This document shows, one piece after another, positions 15,602 to 24,451 of a stretch of DNA of 64,000 nt (its first letter is position 1; each line of letters opens with the position of its first letter). Source of the DNA: Streptomyces sp. S465 (GTDB lineage Bacteria > Actinomycetota > Actinomycetes > Streptomycetales > Streptomycetaceae); contig NZ_CP114036.1 of NCBI RefSeq assembly GCF_026898115.1, positions 8,798,001-8,862,000 of the forward strand, in the 5' to 3' direction. The position numbers and the translations under genes were made by a program. The notes beneath the pieces are model-generated. The model was not told the DNA's origin and ran no database searches. It was given only the letters and a program-made list of their open reading frames with translations.

Positions 15602-16885
15602 TCAGGCGGACGTGGCGGTCGAAGCGGCGCCGGTCCGGGACTCCTGGCCGCCCGCCGGGTCCGGGGCCGGCCGCTCGCCCTCCCGCTCCTCGGGCAGCTT
15701 CAGCGTCAGGGTCAGCACGAAGGCGACCAGGTAGAGGGCGAGGAAGATCAGGGTGACTCCGCCGGCCCCGACGAGGGGGAAGAAGAGGCTGGCGATCGCC
15801 GGGCCGACGAAGGCCGCGCCGCCCGCTCCCAGGTTGAGCAGGGCCATCGAACCGCCCTTGTTCTCGGGCGCCATCGAGGGGATGAGCGCCGAGATGGGGA
15901 CGAAGCCCGCGAGGGTCGCGCCGTAGAACATGCCCGCGAGCACCGCGACCCAGTAGTAGTCCGCACCGAGCCAGGTCGGCACGAAGTACAGCGTCGTGAC
16001 GCTGATCGCGCAGCCCAGCGCGCCGAAGCCCGCGATGGTCGTGCGCCAGCCGATGCGGTCGGACAGGACGCCGAAGATGAGGTTGAAGAAGATGTTCGTG
16101 CCGTAGATGATCGCCAGCAGCTGGAGCCACTTGTCCTCGCCGAAGCCGACGTCGTCGGAGAAGATCCGCGGCAGGTACACCAGCATGCCGAACTCCGGAG
16201 CCGTGTTGATGATCCGGACCAGGCAGCCCACCAGGACGCGCGGATGGGTCCAGATGATGGACACGGAGTTGAGCAGGCTCTCGCCGGTGGTGACCTCCGG
16301 CGGCGCCATCCGGTCACCGCCGGGCCTCCTGCGGGCGCCGACCAGGGCGATGGCACCGCCGATGAGGATGAGGACGAGTGCGGACCACAGCGTGCCCAGG
16401 CGGCCGAACCAGGGGATCGTCAGGCTCGACCACAGCGAGCCGAGGGTGGGCAGGCCGCCGGTGAAGGCGAAGTAGAACCATCCCACCGCGGTGCCCAGCC
16501 GGGCCTTCGGTGCCGTGTTGGTGATCCACACCAGGAAGCCGAACGCGAAGAGCGGGTAGCCGAAGCCCCGGATGCCGTAGAAGAGCAGCATCATCGGGTA
16601 GTTCTCGGTGCCCAGCGCGAAGAGCAGATAGGCGGCGTCGAAGACGGCCCAGATGGCCAGGCCCGTCCACATCACCCGGCGTGGCCCCCACACCTGGCAG
16701 AGGGCTCCGGAGAACCAGGACGCCAGCATGACGGCGATGCCGTACACCGTGATGACATAACCGGCTCTGACGTCCGTTGACGCCCCGTGGTCGGCCATGT
16801 ACGGGGCGATGAAGCCGGATTCGACTCCATCGCCGATCATGAACAGCAGCACGCCCACATAGCCCAGGATCAAGGGTTTCGGCAT
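15602..16885 (-). CDS. MFS polyol permease, CsbX/RbtT/DalT family
   Basis: 427 aa from ATG 16885, with GGAGG just upstream; a GTG four codons earlier is less likely. Twelve predicted helices with a central cytoplasmic loop. Sequence blocks such as FMIGDGVESGFIAPYM, YGIRGFGYPLFAFGFLVW and YLPRIF match the CsbX/ribitol-arabitol permease type of sugar-alcohol:proton symporters. It follows the DeoR regulator on the same strand with 150 nt and an AT-rich promoter region between. Most likely imports the polyol broken down by the operon at 17978-23379. Confidence 0.88.
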   Translation of the reverse strand: MPKPLILGYVGVLLFMIGDGVESGFIAPYMADHGASTDVRAGYVITVYGIAVMLASWFSGALCQVWGPRRVMWTGLAIWAVFDAAYLLFALGTENYPMMLLFYGIRGFGYPLFAFGFLVWITNTAPKARLGTAVGWFYFAFTGGLPTLGSLWSSLTIPWFGRLGTLWSALVLILIGGAIALVGARRRPGGDRMAPPEVTTGESLLNSVSIIWTHPRVLVGCLVRIINTAPEFGMLVYLPRIFSDDVGFGEDKWLQLLAIIYGTNIFFNLIFGVLSDRIGWRTTIAGFGALGCAISVTTLYFVPTWLGADYYWVAVLAGMFYGATLAGFVPISALIPSMAPENKGGSMALLNLGAGGAAFVGPAIASLFFPLVGAGGVTLIFLALYLVAFVLTLTLKLPEEREGERPAPDPAGGQESRTGAASTATSA

Positions 16886-16929
16886 CGCTACCTCCACTCT
16901 GAGGTGATGACGTAGTACGACCGCAGATA

Positions 16930-16985
16930 CTCAAGCGAGCCGAGAGAAATATCAAGGGGCTTGGTAAAAATAACGAGATCCGGTG
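16930..16985 (-). promoter_or_regulatory. AT-rich promoter region of the polyol permease
   Basis: The only A/T-rich DNA in the neighbourhood, with TTGATATTTCTCTC on the minus strand (16954-16941). The ATTTCTC core is shared with the DeoR/operon intergenic region (CAATTTCTCAC at 17861-17871), suggesting a common regulator. Confidence 0.45.
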
Positions 16986-17035
16986 CTAACTCCTCCAGCT
17001 GTCCCGGTGTCTCCGGACGGCTCCGTCCCGATGAC

Positions 17036-17842
17036 CTACTCCGCCCCGCCGGCCTGCTCGGTCTCGATGACCCGGACATCGGTCAGCTCGCGCATCTCCC
17101 GCACCAGCTCCTCGTCCACCGGGCCGGTCAGCAGGACGTGGTCGAAGGAGTCCACGCTCTCCAGCCGGTGCAGGGCGCGACGGCCCACCTTGCTGTGGTC
17201 CATGAGCAGCACGCTCTTCGCGCCCGCCTGCCGGGTCGCCCGCTTGATGCTGACGATCTCCTGTTCCTGGTGGAAGGTCATGCCCGCGGTCATCGCGGAG
17301 GTGGACAGCACGCTCACATCGACCGAGATGCCGCTGATCATGTCCATCGCCGGCAGGCCGATCCACGAGTCGTGGGTGCGCGAGTACTCGCCGCCCACGC
17401 AGATCAGCCGGATGCCCTCGACCCCTCTGAGCTCCTCCGCGATCAGGCGGTAGTTGGTCACCACGGTCAGCGGCCCCACGTCGGGCAACAGCCGCGCCAG
17501 GGCCAGTGCCGAGGTCGAGTCGTCCAGCATCACCGACATCCCCGGCGCGAGGAACGGCAGGGCGGCGCGGGCCAGCGCCCGCTTCTCGTCGGTGTGCGCG
17601 TGCAGCCGGAAGTCCGAGCTGGACTCGAAGACCATCGAGGGCTGCGCGGAGACGCCACCGTGGTATTTGCGCAGGATGCCGCGGTCCGCCAGCTCGGCGA
17701 TGTCCCGGTGGACGGTCATCACGCTGACGTCGGTCAGCTCGGCCAGTTCGGCCACGGTGGCGTCCCCCCGGGCCAGAACGTGGTCGACGATCAGTTGGTG
17801 CCGCTGCTGCCGCGCACCGCGCGAGGACGGGAGAGTAGTCAT
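17036..17842 (-). CDS. DeoR/GlpR-family transcriptional regulator
   Basis: 268 aa from ATG 17842, which has GGAG five bases upstream. The DeoR helix-turn-helix is at about 18-50 (ATVAELAELTDVSVMTVHRDIAELADRGILRKYHGG). The C-terminal DeoRC sensor has the expected LDDSTSALALARLL and GG.YS..HDSWIG elements that bind sugar phosphates. Divergent from the HAD-kinase-isomerase operon and upstream of the permease, so it probably represses both until a phosphorylated intermediate accumulates. Confidence 0.92.
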   Translation of the reverse strand: MTTLPSSRGARQQRHQLIVDHVLARGDATVAELAELTDVSVMTVHRDIAELADRGILRKYHGGVSAQPSMVFESSSDFRLHAHTDEKRALARAALPFLAPGMSVMLDDSTSALALARLLPDVGPLTVVTNYRLIAEELRGVEGIRLICVGGEYSRTHDSWIGLPAMDMISGISVDVSVLSTSAMTAGMTFHQEQEIVSIKRATRQAGAKSVLLMDHSKVGRRALHRLESVDSFDHVLLTGPVDEELVREMRELTDVRVIETEQAGGAE

Positions 17843-17860
17843 GTCTCCATCCTGCCGTGT

Positions 17861-17935
17861 CAATTTCTCACAGAGAACCAGTGACAACTCACGAAGCGAC
17901 TGTTAATTTCACTGTCACGGACACCGCCCGGTGCT
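17861..17935. promoter_or_regulatory. Candidate DeoR operators, divergent region
   Basis: The intergenic DNA contains TTCTC-ACA-GAGAA (17865-17877), a perfect palindrome, and repeated TnAATTTCnC elements (CAATTTCTCAC at 17861, TTAATTTCACTGTC at about 17903). Arrangement and repetition fit DeoR binding, but no footprint-like consensus can be proven from one locus. Confidence 0.5.
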
Positions 17936-17977
17936 CCGGCCAGCCAGAGTTCATCAGCGAGGAGATCAGGGGTACGC

Positions 17978-18646
17978 ATGGCCGACGCAGTGGTCTTCGA
18001 CATGGACGGCGTACTGGTGGAGAGCGAGCACCTGTGGGAGGAGCTGTGGGCCGCGTACGCCGCGGCACGCGGCCGCGCATGGGGCCCCGACCAGACCCGC
18101 GACGTCCAGGGCATGAGCGCCCCCGAGTGGGCCGCCTACCTCACCCGGTTCTGTGGGGCGGGTGACCCGGCCGAGGACACCGAACGGGTCGTCGTCGACG
18201 GTATGGTCCAGGCGCTCGCGGACGGCCGCATCGGCCTGCTGCCCGGCGCCCGCGAGATGATCACCGCCGCCGCCGAACTCGCACCCGTCGCGCTCGCCTC
18301 CTCCGCACCGCGCCGGGTCATCGACGCCGTCCTCGTCCATCATGGTGTCGACCACCACTTCAAGGCGACCGTCTCCAGCGCCGAAGTGGAGCGCGGAAAG
18401 CCGAGCCCGGACGTCTATCTGGCCGCCGCACGCGCGCTCGGCGTGGCCCCGGAGCGCTGCCTGGCGGTGGAGGACTCCAGCAACGGACTGCGCGCCGCCG
18501 CGGCCGCCGGAATGACCGTCGTGGCCATCCCCAATCCGCAGTACCCACCCGCCGAGGACGCCCTCGCGGCCGCCTCCTTCCGCTCTCCGGACCATCATGC
18601 CGTACGCGACTTCCTGCTCAGCAGGCTCCAGACCCGAGGGGAGTGA
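17978..18646 (+). CDS. HAD-superfamily hydrolase (beta-PGM/phosphatase-like)
   Basis: 222 aa. Motif I is FDMDGVLVES with nucleophile D8 and acid D10, motif II the Ser pair in ALASSAP, motif III K in RGKPSPDVY and motif IV VEDSSNG. The helical cap between I and II places it in subfamily I (beta-phosphoglucomutase or sugar-phosphate phosphatase). First gene of the polyol operon; AGGGG before the ATG. It could dephosphorylate a dead-end sugar phosphate made by the kinases downstream. The exact substrate is unknown. Confidence 0.9.
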   Translation: MADAVVFDMDGVLVESEHLWEELWAAYAAARGRAWGPDQTRDVQGMSAPEWAAYLTRFCGAGDPAEDTERVVVDGMVQALADGRIGLLPGAREMITAAAELAPVALASSAPRRVIDAVLVHHGVDHHFKATVSSAEVERGKPSPDVYLAAARALGVAPERCLAVEDSSNGLRAAAAAGMTVVAIPNPQYPPAEDALAAASFRSPDHHAVRDFLLSRLQTRGE

Positions 18647-18651
18647 CCGAC

Positions 18652-19722
18652 ATGACAACGGTCCTGGTATCCGGCGACGACTTCATCGCCCCTGAACTGT
18701 TCTCCGCCGCCCTGAGCGAGAGCCTGCCCTCCGCCGGGCTGAGCTTCCGCACGATGCGCACCCGCTGGCCGAACGAGCCCTTCGGGCCGGTGGGGGCCGA
18801 CGCGCAGGGCAACGGCGGGGTCAAGGAGGCCAGCGGCACCGAGGAGCAGCTGCTGGAGGCGCTCGGGGACGCCAGTGTCGCGCTCACCCAGATGGCCCCG
18901 TTCACCTCCCGGGTCATCCGGGAGTCACCCCAGCTGAAGTTCATCGGCGTGGCCCGCGGCGGCCCGGTCAACGTGGACCTGGCCGCCGCCACCGCCGCCG
19001 GGATACCCGTCACCTTCACGCCGGGCCGCAACGCCGCCGCCGCGGCCGAATTCGCCATCGGCCTGATCCTCGCCGCCATGCGCCGCATCACCTTCTCCGA
19101 CGCGGCCCTGAAGGACGGCGTCTGGCGCGGCGACTACTACGCCTACGAGAACGCCGGGCTGGAACTCGACGGCGCCACCGTCGGCCTCGTCGGCTACGGC
19201 GCCATCGGCGCGATCGTCGCCCGGGTGCTGCGCGCCTTCGGCTCACACGTCCTGGTGGCCGATCCGTACGCCGACCCGGCACGGGCCCAGGCCGACGGTG
19301 TCGAGCTCACCGCCCTGGAGGACCTGCTGCGGCGCAGCTCGGTGGTGAGCCTGCACGCCCGGGTCACCCCCGAGACACGGCATCTGATCAACGCCGACAA
19401 CCTCGCGCTGCTGCCCGAGGGCGCCGTCCTCGTCAACTCGGCCCGCGGGGAACTGCTCGACTACGCCCCGCTGCCCGGTCTGCTGGAGTCCGGCCGGCTG
19501 GGCGCGCTCGCCCTCGACGTCTACGACATCGAGCCGCCCCCGGCCGACTGGCCGCTGCACAAGGCCCCCAACGTGATCACCACGCCCCATCTGGCCGGCG
19601 CCACCCGGCAGACCGCCGACCGGGCCGCCCTGATCACCGCTGCCGAGGCCGCCCGCTTCCTGCGCGGCGAACCGCTGCGGCACGTGGCCAATCCGGAGGT
19701 GCTGACCGGGGGCCGGCCATGA
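18652..19722 (+). CDS. D-isomer-specific 2-hydroxyacid dehydrogenase
   Basis: 356 aa from ATG 18652 (GGGGAG upstream); a GTG at 18643 overlapping the HAD stop is an alternative. The NAD motif is GLVGYGAIG (about 178-186). The catalytic triad is recognisable: Arg in NSARGELLD, Glu in DIEPPPADWPL and His in TPHLAGAT. The family normally interconverts 2-hydroxy and 2-keto acids, which is not an obvious step in polyol breakdown. It could oxidise a sugar-acid or a phosphorylated polyol. The following FGGY kinase overlaps its stop by 4 nt. Confidence 0.9.
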   Translation: MTTVLVSGDDFIAPELFSAALSESLPSAGLSFRTMRTRWPNEPFGPVGADAQGNGGVKEASGTEEQLLEALGDASVALTQMAPFTSRVIRESPQLKFIGVARGGPVNVDLAAATAAGIPVTFTPGRNAAAAAEFAIGLILAAMRRITFSDAALKDGVWRGDYYAYENAGLELDGATVGLVGYGAIGAIVARVLRAFGSHVLVADPYADPARAQADGVELTALEDLLRRSSVVSLHARVTPETRHLINADNLALLPEGAVLVNSARGELLDYAPLPGLLESGRLGALALDVYDIEPPPADWPLHKAPNVITTPHLAGATRQTADRAALITAAEAARFLRGEPLRHVANPEVLTGGRP

Positions 19723-21179
19723 TCGTCGGGGTCGACATCGGTACCTCGGTCACCAAGGCGCAGCTGATCTCCCGCGACGGCCGGACCACCCCGGTGCACG
19801 AGGCCCGCAGCACCGTCTACACCCTGCCCGGACACCGCGTCGAACAGGACCTGGACGAGGTCGTGGGCACCGTGGAGACCGTCGTACGGGCGGCCCTGTC
19901 CGACACCGCGCAGCTGGGCGACGAACCGGTCGAGGCGCTGGCCCTGACCGGGCAGGGCGACGGCCTGTGGCTGCGCGACGCGGGCGGCGCCCCCGTCGGC
20001 CGCGCCCTGTCCTGGATGGACGGCCGGGCCGCGGACCGGCTCGACCGGTGGACCGCCGACGGCACCCTGCGCACCCTGCACCGGCGTACCGGCGTCGGCC
20101 TGTTCCCCGGCTCGGCGGCCCCCCTGCTGGCCCATCTGGCCGAACACGAGCCGGAGCGGCTGGCGGCGGCCCACGTCGCCGGATACTGCGTGGACGCCGT
20201 CGTGCAGCGGCTGACCGGCGCCGTGACCGTCGACGCCTCCGACGCCTCGCAGCCGTTCCTCGACGTCGCCACCCGTACGTACGACGAGACCGCGCTCGAG
20301 CTGTGCGGACTGTCCGCCCACCGCCGGCTGCTGCCGGACCCCGCGCCGCCCGGCACCCTGCACCGGCTGCTGCCCGACGCCGCCCGACGGCTGGGCCTGC
20401 CCGCGGGACTGCCGGTCTCCGCCGGCCCGTTCGACATACCGGCCTGCGCCTTCGGCTCGGGGATCGCCGAACCGGGCGAGGGCAACCTCATCATCGGCAC
20501 CACCCTCGCCGCCCAGGTCCTGGACAGCGAGCCGCGTCCGGCCGCCACCGACGACCCGGCCGGGATGGTGCTGGCGACCCCGTACGAGAACCGGTACCTG
20601 CGGGTCATGCCCGCCATGATCGGCACCGCGGGCCTGGACTGGCTGCTGAAACTCCTCGACGTGAAGATCGAGGCGCTGGACGCGCTGCTCGTCCAGTCCC
20701 CGCCCGGCGCCTCGGGCGTCACCGCGCTGCCGTTCCTGTCCACCAGTGGCGAACGGGCCCCGTTCGTCGACCCGCGGGCCCGTGGCCGGTTCGACGGCCT
20801 GTCCCCGCTGGCCGGCCGCGCCGACCTGGTACGGGCCCTGTGCGAGGCCGTCGCCTACTCGGCCCGGCACTGCATGGACACCCTCGGCTTCTCCGGCACC
20901 GTCACCGCGTGCGGCGGCGGCGCGCGCTCCGGGGAGTGGGCGCGCATCTTCGCCGGCGTCCTCGGGGGCAGCCTGGAGGTCTGCGACGACGCCGTGGGCA
21001 TCCGCGGCGCCGCCCACGTCGCCTGGAGCTCCCTGGGCACGCCGGTCGACGCCGACGCCTGGCGCGCCCGCCTCCGCACCGTCACCGCCGAGCGGGGGCT
21101 GATCGACCACTACGCCGAGGGCTACGCCGCCTACCGCCGTGCCCTCGACACCGCACGCGAAGGCTGGAGCACCCGATGA
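19719..21179 (+). CDS. FGGY-family carbohydrate kinase
   Basis: 486 aa. The N-terminal ATPase fold begins GVDIGTSVTKAQL. The region around residues 85-110 (LTGQGDGLWLRDAGG ... SWMDGR) holds the usual substrate and catalytic segment, and the C-terminal GGGARSGEW is the adenosine-binding motif. It phosphorylates a sugar, polyol or tetrose. LsrK-, EryA- and xylulokinase-like members all share this layout, so the sequence alone does not name the substrate. ATGA overlaps on both sides place it in the middle of a coupled operon. Confidence 0.9.
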   Translation: MIVGVDIGTSVTKAQLISRDGRTTPVHEARSTVYTLPGHRVEQDLDEVVGTVETVVRAALSDTAQLGDEPVEALALTGQGDGLWLRDAGGAPVGRALSWMDGRAADRLDRWTADGTLRTLHRRTGVGLFPGSAAPLLAHLAEHEPERLAAAHVAGYCVDAVVQRLTGAVTVDASDASQPFLDVATRTYDETALELCGLSAHRRLLPDPAPPGTLHRLLPDAARRLGLPAGLPVSAGPFDIPACAFGSGIAEPGEGNLIIGTTLAAQVLDSEPRPAATDDPAGMVLATPYENRYLRVMPAMIGTAGLDWLLKLLDVKIEALDALLVQSPPGASGVTALPFLSTSGERAPFVDPRARGRFDGLSPLAGRADLVRALCEAVAYSARHCMDTLGFSGTVTACGGGARSGEWARIFAGVLGGSLEVCDDAVGIRGAAHVAWSSLGTPVDADAWRARLRTVTAERGLIDHYAEGYAAYRRALDTAREGWSTR

Positions 21180-22918
21180 CCAGGCTCTTCAACGACCCCG
21201 CCCGCTTCACCGACGACATGATCACGGGATTCGCCGCCGCCCATCCCGAGCACGTACGGGCCGTGCCCGGCGGAGTGGTGCGCGCCCGCCCCACCCGCGC
21301 CGGGAAGGTGGCCGTCCTCACCGGCGGCGGCTCCGGCCACTATCCCGCCTTCTGCGGTGTCGTCGGCCCCGGCTTCGCCGACGGCTCGGTCATCGGCAAC
21401 GTCTTCACCTCCCCGTCGGCCGCCCATGCCCGCTCGGTGGCCGAGGCGGCGGAGGCGGGCGGCGGTGTCCTCTTCCTCTTCGGCAACTACGCCGGGGACG
21501 TGATCAACTTCGGCCTCGCGGCACGGCAGTTGGAGGGCGACGGGATCCCCGCCCGCTGCTTCGCCGTCACCGACGACATCGCCTCCGCCCCCGCCGACCA
21601 GACCGCGCGGCGCCGGGGCATCGCGGGCGGCTTCGTCGTCTTCAAGACCGCCTCGGCGGCGGCCGAGGAAGGCGCCTGCCTGGACGAGGTCGTCCGCGTC
21701 GCCGAGCACACCAACGCCCGTACCCGCACCCTCGGCGTGGCCTTCGACGGCTGCACCCTGCCGGGCGCCGACGCGCCCCTGTTCACCGTCCCCGAGGGCC
21801 GCCTGGGCCTCGGCCTCGGCATCCACGGCGAACCGGGGGTCAGCGAGGACACCCTGGGCACCGCGGAGGACCTGGCCCGCGCCCTGGTGACGGGGCTGCT
21901 GGCGGACCGGCCCGACGGCACGGACGGTGACGGGCGGGTCGCCGTCGTCCTCAACGGCCTGGGCGCCACCAAGTACGAGGAGCTGTACGTGCTGTGGGGC
22001 GCCGTGGCCCGGCTGCTGGACGAGGCGGGGCTCACCCCCGTACGCCCCGAGGTCGGCGAACTCGTCACCAGCCTCGACATGGCCGGCTGCTCCCTGACCC
22101 TGAGCTGGCTGGACGACGAGCTGGAACGCCTGTGGCTGGCCCCGGCCGACACCCCGGCCTTCTCCCGGACGCCCCTGTCGGAACCCCCGGTGGACGCCGC
22201 CGCACGGCCCGCCGCGGCCCGGCGCCGCCCGGACCGGTCCGCCGCCACGGCGTCCGGCGCGGCGGTCGAGGTGGCGGAGCTGGCCGTGAGCGCACTGCGC
22301 GCCGCACGCGACGTGCTGCACCGGGACGCGGAGGCCCTGGGCCGGCTGGACGCGGTGGCGGGCGACGGCGATCACGGCCGTGGCATGTGCAAGGGCGTCG
22401 ACGCGGCCCTGGCGGCCGCCGAGAAGGCGCATGCCGACCGGCTCGCCCCGGCGGCGGTGCTGGCCGCCGCCGGCGACGCCTGGGCCGCGGAGGCCGGGGG
22501 CACCTCGGGCGCGCTGTGGGGGGCCGCGCTGCGCGCCGTCGGCGCCGTCCTGCCCGCCGACCGGGCGCCGGAACGCACGGAGCTGGCGTCCGCCGCCGAG
22601 GAGGCGCTCACCGCCGTCACCTCGCTGGGCGGAGCCGAAGTGGGCGACAAGACCCTGGTCGACGCGCTCGCCCCGTTCGCCACGGCGTTCGCCGAACGGC
22701 TGCGGACCGGGGCCCCGGTGGCCGAGGCGTACGCGTCCGCGGCCGCCGAAGCCCGCGCCGCCGCCGAGAACACGGCCGGCCTGCGCCCCCGCCTCGGCCG
22801 CGCCCGCCCGCTCGCCGACCGCAGCGTGGGCACCCCCGACCCCGGAGCCACCTCACTCGCCGCGGTACTGACCGCGGTGGCCACCCTCGGCGCGATGATA
22901 GGAAACGACCCGGTATGA
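21176..22918 (+). CDS. Fused DhaK-DhaL ketose kinase (dihydroxyacetone/erythrulose kinase type)
   Basis: 580 aa. The N-terminal DhaK domain carries GGGSGHYPAFCG, FGNYAGDVINF and the substrate-trapping His in LGIHGEPG (about residue 219). A linker near 330-360 joins the DhaL domain with AVAGDGDHGRGMCKG (Mg-ATP Asp residues) and GGTSGALWG. It is a single-chain ATP-dependent kinase like those of Citrobacter and the mycobacterial erythrulose kinases DerK and LerK. The adjacent RpiB-type isomerase favours a four-carbon ketose over dihydroxyacetone. Overlaps neighbours by 4 nt on both sides. Confidence 0.93.
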   Translation: MTRLFNDPARFTDDMITGFAAAHPEHVRAVPGGVVRARPTRAGKVAVLTGGGSGHYPAFCGVVGPGFADGSVIGNVFTSPSAAHARSVAEAAEAGGGVLFLFGNYAGDVINFGLAARQLEGDGIPARCFAVTDDIASAPADQTARRRGIAGGFVVFKTASAAAEEGACLDEVVRVAEHTNARTRTLGVAFDGCTLPGADAPLFTVPEGRLGLGLGIHGEPGVSEDTLGTAEDLARALVTGLLADRPDGTDGDGRVAVVLNGLGATKYEELYVLWGAVARLLDEAGLTPVRPEVGELVTSLDMAGCSLTLSWLDDELERLWLAPADTPAFSRTPLSEPPVDAAARPAAARRRPDRSAATASGAAVEVAELAVSALRAARDVLHRDAEALGRLDAVAGDGDHGRGMCKGVDAALAAAEKAHADRLAPAAVLAAAGDAWAAEAGGTSGALWGAALRAVGAVLPADRAPERTELASAAEEALTAVTSLGGAEVGDKTLVDALAPFATAFAERLRTGAPVAEAYASAAAEARAAAENTAGLRPRLGRARPLADRSVGTPDPGATSLAAVLTAVATLGAMIGNDPV

Positions 22919-23379
22919 CCACCACGAACGCCTTCCGGATCGTCGTCGGCTGCGACGACGCCGGCTACGACTACAAGGAAGTCCTCAAGCGGGATCTGGC
23001 GGCCGACCCGAGGGTCGCCGAGGTCATCGACGTCGGGGTGGGCAGCGACGAGCACACCGCCTATCCGCATGTGGCCGTGGAAGCGGCCCGCCGCGTCGCC
23101 GAAGGCGCCGCCGACCGCGCCCTCCTGGTGTGCGGCACCGGCCTGGGGGTGGCCATCAGCGCCAACAAGGTCCCCGGCATCCGCGCGGTCACCGCCCACG
23201 ACAGCTATTCGGTGCGCCGCTCGGTCCTCAGCAACAACGCCCAGGTGCTCTGCTTCGGCCAGCGCGTCATCGGCCTGGAACTCGCCCGTGCGCTCGTCGA
23301 CGACTGGCTCGCGCACACCTTCGACGAGACCTCCCCTTCAGCGGAGAAGGTCGCCGCCATCCGGAGTTACGAGGGCTGA
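22915..23379 (+). CDS. RpiB/LacAB-family sugar-phosphate isomerase (possible D-erythrulose-4-phosphate isomerase)
   Basis: 154 aa, full length for RpiB. The phosphate-handling loop reads GCDDAGY where ribose-5-phosphate isomerase B has G-D-H-A-G-F, so the His is Asp. The catalytic Cys and following loop are intact (VCGTGLGVAISANKVPGIRA). From memory, a DD-AGY form occurs in D-erythrulose-4-phosphate isomerases; I could not verify this. It would convert the ketose phosphate made by the DhaK-DhaL kinase to an aldose phosphate for the pentose-phosphate pathway. Last gene of the operon, ATGA-coupled to the kinase. Confidence 0.88.
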   Translation: MTTTNAFRIVVGCDDAGYDYKEVLKRDLAADPRVAEVIDVGVGSDEHTAYPHVAVEAARRVAEGAADRALLVCGTGLGVAISANKVPGIRAVTAHDSYSVRRSVLSNNAQVLCFGQRVIGLELARALVDDWLAHTFDETSPSAEKVAAIRSYEG

Positions 23380-23417
23380 CGCCGGGCGTCCCCGCCTCGG
23401 CGGCCGCGGGCCGCACA

Positions 23418-23458
23418 CGCCGGTCTCCACGATCCCGAGCGGATCGTGGAGACCGGCG
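23418..23458. terminator. Strong bidirectional hairpin terminator
   Basis: A perfect 18-bp stem (23418-23435 with 23441-23458) and a 5-base loop CGAGC, between the isomerase gene and the convergent glucanase gene. No U-run follows, which is usual in high-GC actinobacteria. Confidence 0.9.
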
Positions 23459-23482
23459 CCATGGGGGCATGACGCGTCGCCG

Positions 23483-24451
23483 CTACTGGCTCACCTTGAC
23501 CGAGAACCAGTCCACGCTCATCCCCGCACCGGAGGTGGTGTCCTGCGCGGGAGAGGTGCAGCCGCAGACCTTGTTCGGGTAGGAGCCGCCGATCGCGACA
23601 TTGAAGATGGCGAAGAACCCGTGGTCCACCGCCTTCGTCCAGGTGTCGGCGGACACCTGGTTCTGATGCACCGTGAAGGTCTCGTTGCCGTCGCGGTAGA
23701 AGCGCAGTTGCTCGGCGGAGGTGTCGGTGCGATCCACGATCACCGAGTACGTGTGGTACTCGGTCTGGCAGGTGTCGCACGGCAGCAGGTCACTGCTGAT
23801 CCCGTCCGGGTCGTTGCACTCGCCGGCCCACTCGTCGCAGTGGAAGGTGTGCGAGTGCTTGCTCAGCCCGTTGACGTCCTCCATGATGTCCAGCTCGCCG
23901 ATGCCCGGCCAGTTGGTGGCTCCGGTGGGGCGGGCGTCGGCGCCCATGGCCCAGAAGGCGGGCCAGACGCCCAGCGGCTTCTCCGGGTTGGGCTGCTTGA
24001 GGGAAGCGCTGATCTCCAGCTGCCCGCCGGCCGGCGCCTCGAAGTCGGTGCGCTGGGTCTCCACGCGGCCGGAGGTCCACTTCCCGGAGGCGTCGCGGAT
24101 CGGCTTGATCACCATGTGACCCTCACCGTCCTGGTAGACGTTGTCGGTCGAGTCGGTGACCGTCTCGACCTCGCCGGTGCCCCAGTTCGCGGCCCCGCCC
24201 GGATAGCCGGTGCCGATGTCGTACAGCCAGTCGTCCTTGTTCAGACCGGTGCCCGCCGCACCGTCGAAGTCGTCGTGGAAGACGGTGGTCCACTCGGCCG
24301 CGGCGGACTCGTCCGCGGCCGCGCTGGAGGACGCGGTGAGAGCCAGCAGCCCGGTCAGCGGCAGCGACAGGGCGGCCACGAAGGCCACAACGCGTCGTCG
24401 GCGGCGGGGTTTGCCCTCCGCCGCCGAACGTGAGGAAGTGATGCGGTACAT
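23483..24451 (-). CDS. Secreted glycoside hydrolase family 16 beta-glucanase
   Basis: 322 aa from ATG 24451; ATG 24469 six codons earlier is also plausible. A Tat/Sec-like signal begins with several Arg (residues 17-20) and a hydrophobic stretch to about 44, ending SSAAADE. The catalytic domain carries E186-L-D188-I-M-E191, the GH16 ExDxxE motif with nucleophile and acid/base Glu. A laminarinase (1,3-beta-glucanase) is most likely, as WPAFWAMG and W residues line the cleft. There is no carbohydrate-binding module. The message has a hairpin in its leader and a LacI-type operator upstream. Confidence 0.9.
   Translation of the reverse strand: MYRITSSRSAAEGKPRRRRRVVAFVAALSLPLTGLLALTASSSAAADESAAAEWTTVFHDDFDGAAGTGLNKDDWLYDIGTGYPGGAANWGTGEVETVTDSTDNVYQDGEGHMVIKPIRDASGKWTSGRVETQRTDFEAPAGGQLEISASLKQPNPEKPLGVWPAFWAMGADARPTGATNWPGIGELDIMEDVNGLSKHSHTFHCDEWAGECNDPDGISSDLLPCDTCQTEYHTYSVIVDRTDTSAEQLRFYRDGNETFTVHQNQVSADTWTKAVDHGFFAIFNVAIGGSYPNKVCGCTSPAQDTTSGAGMSVDWFSVKVSQ

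Noticed and set aside
23418..23458. A small RNA or IS-end inverted repeat
   Set aside because: Position between convergent genes and the long perfect stem are fully explained by a terminator; no transposase is near.
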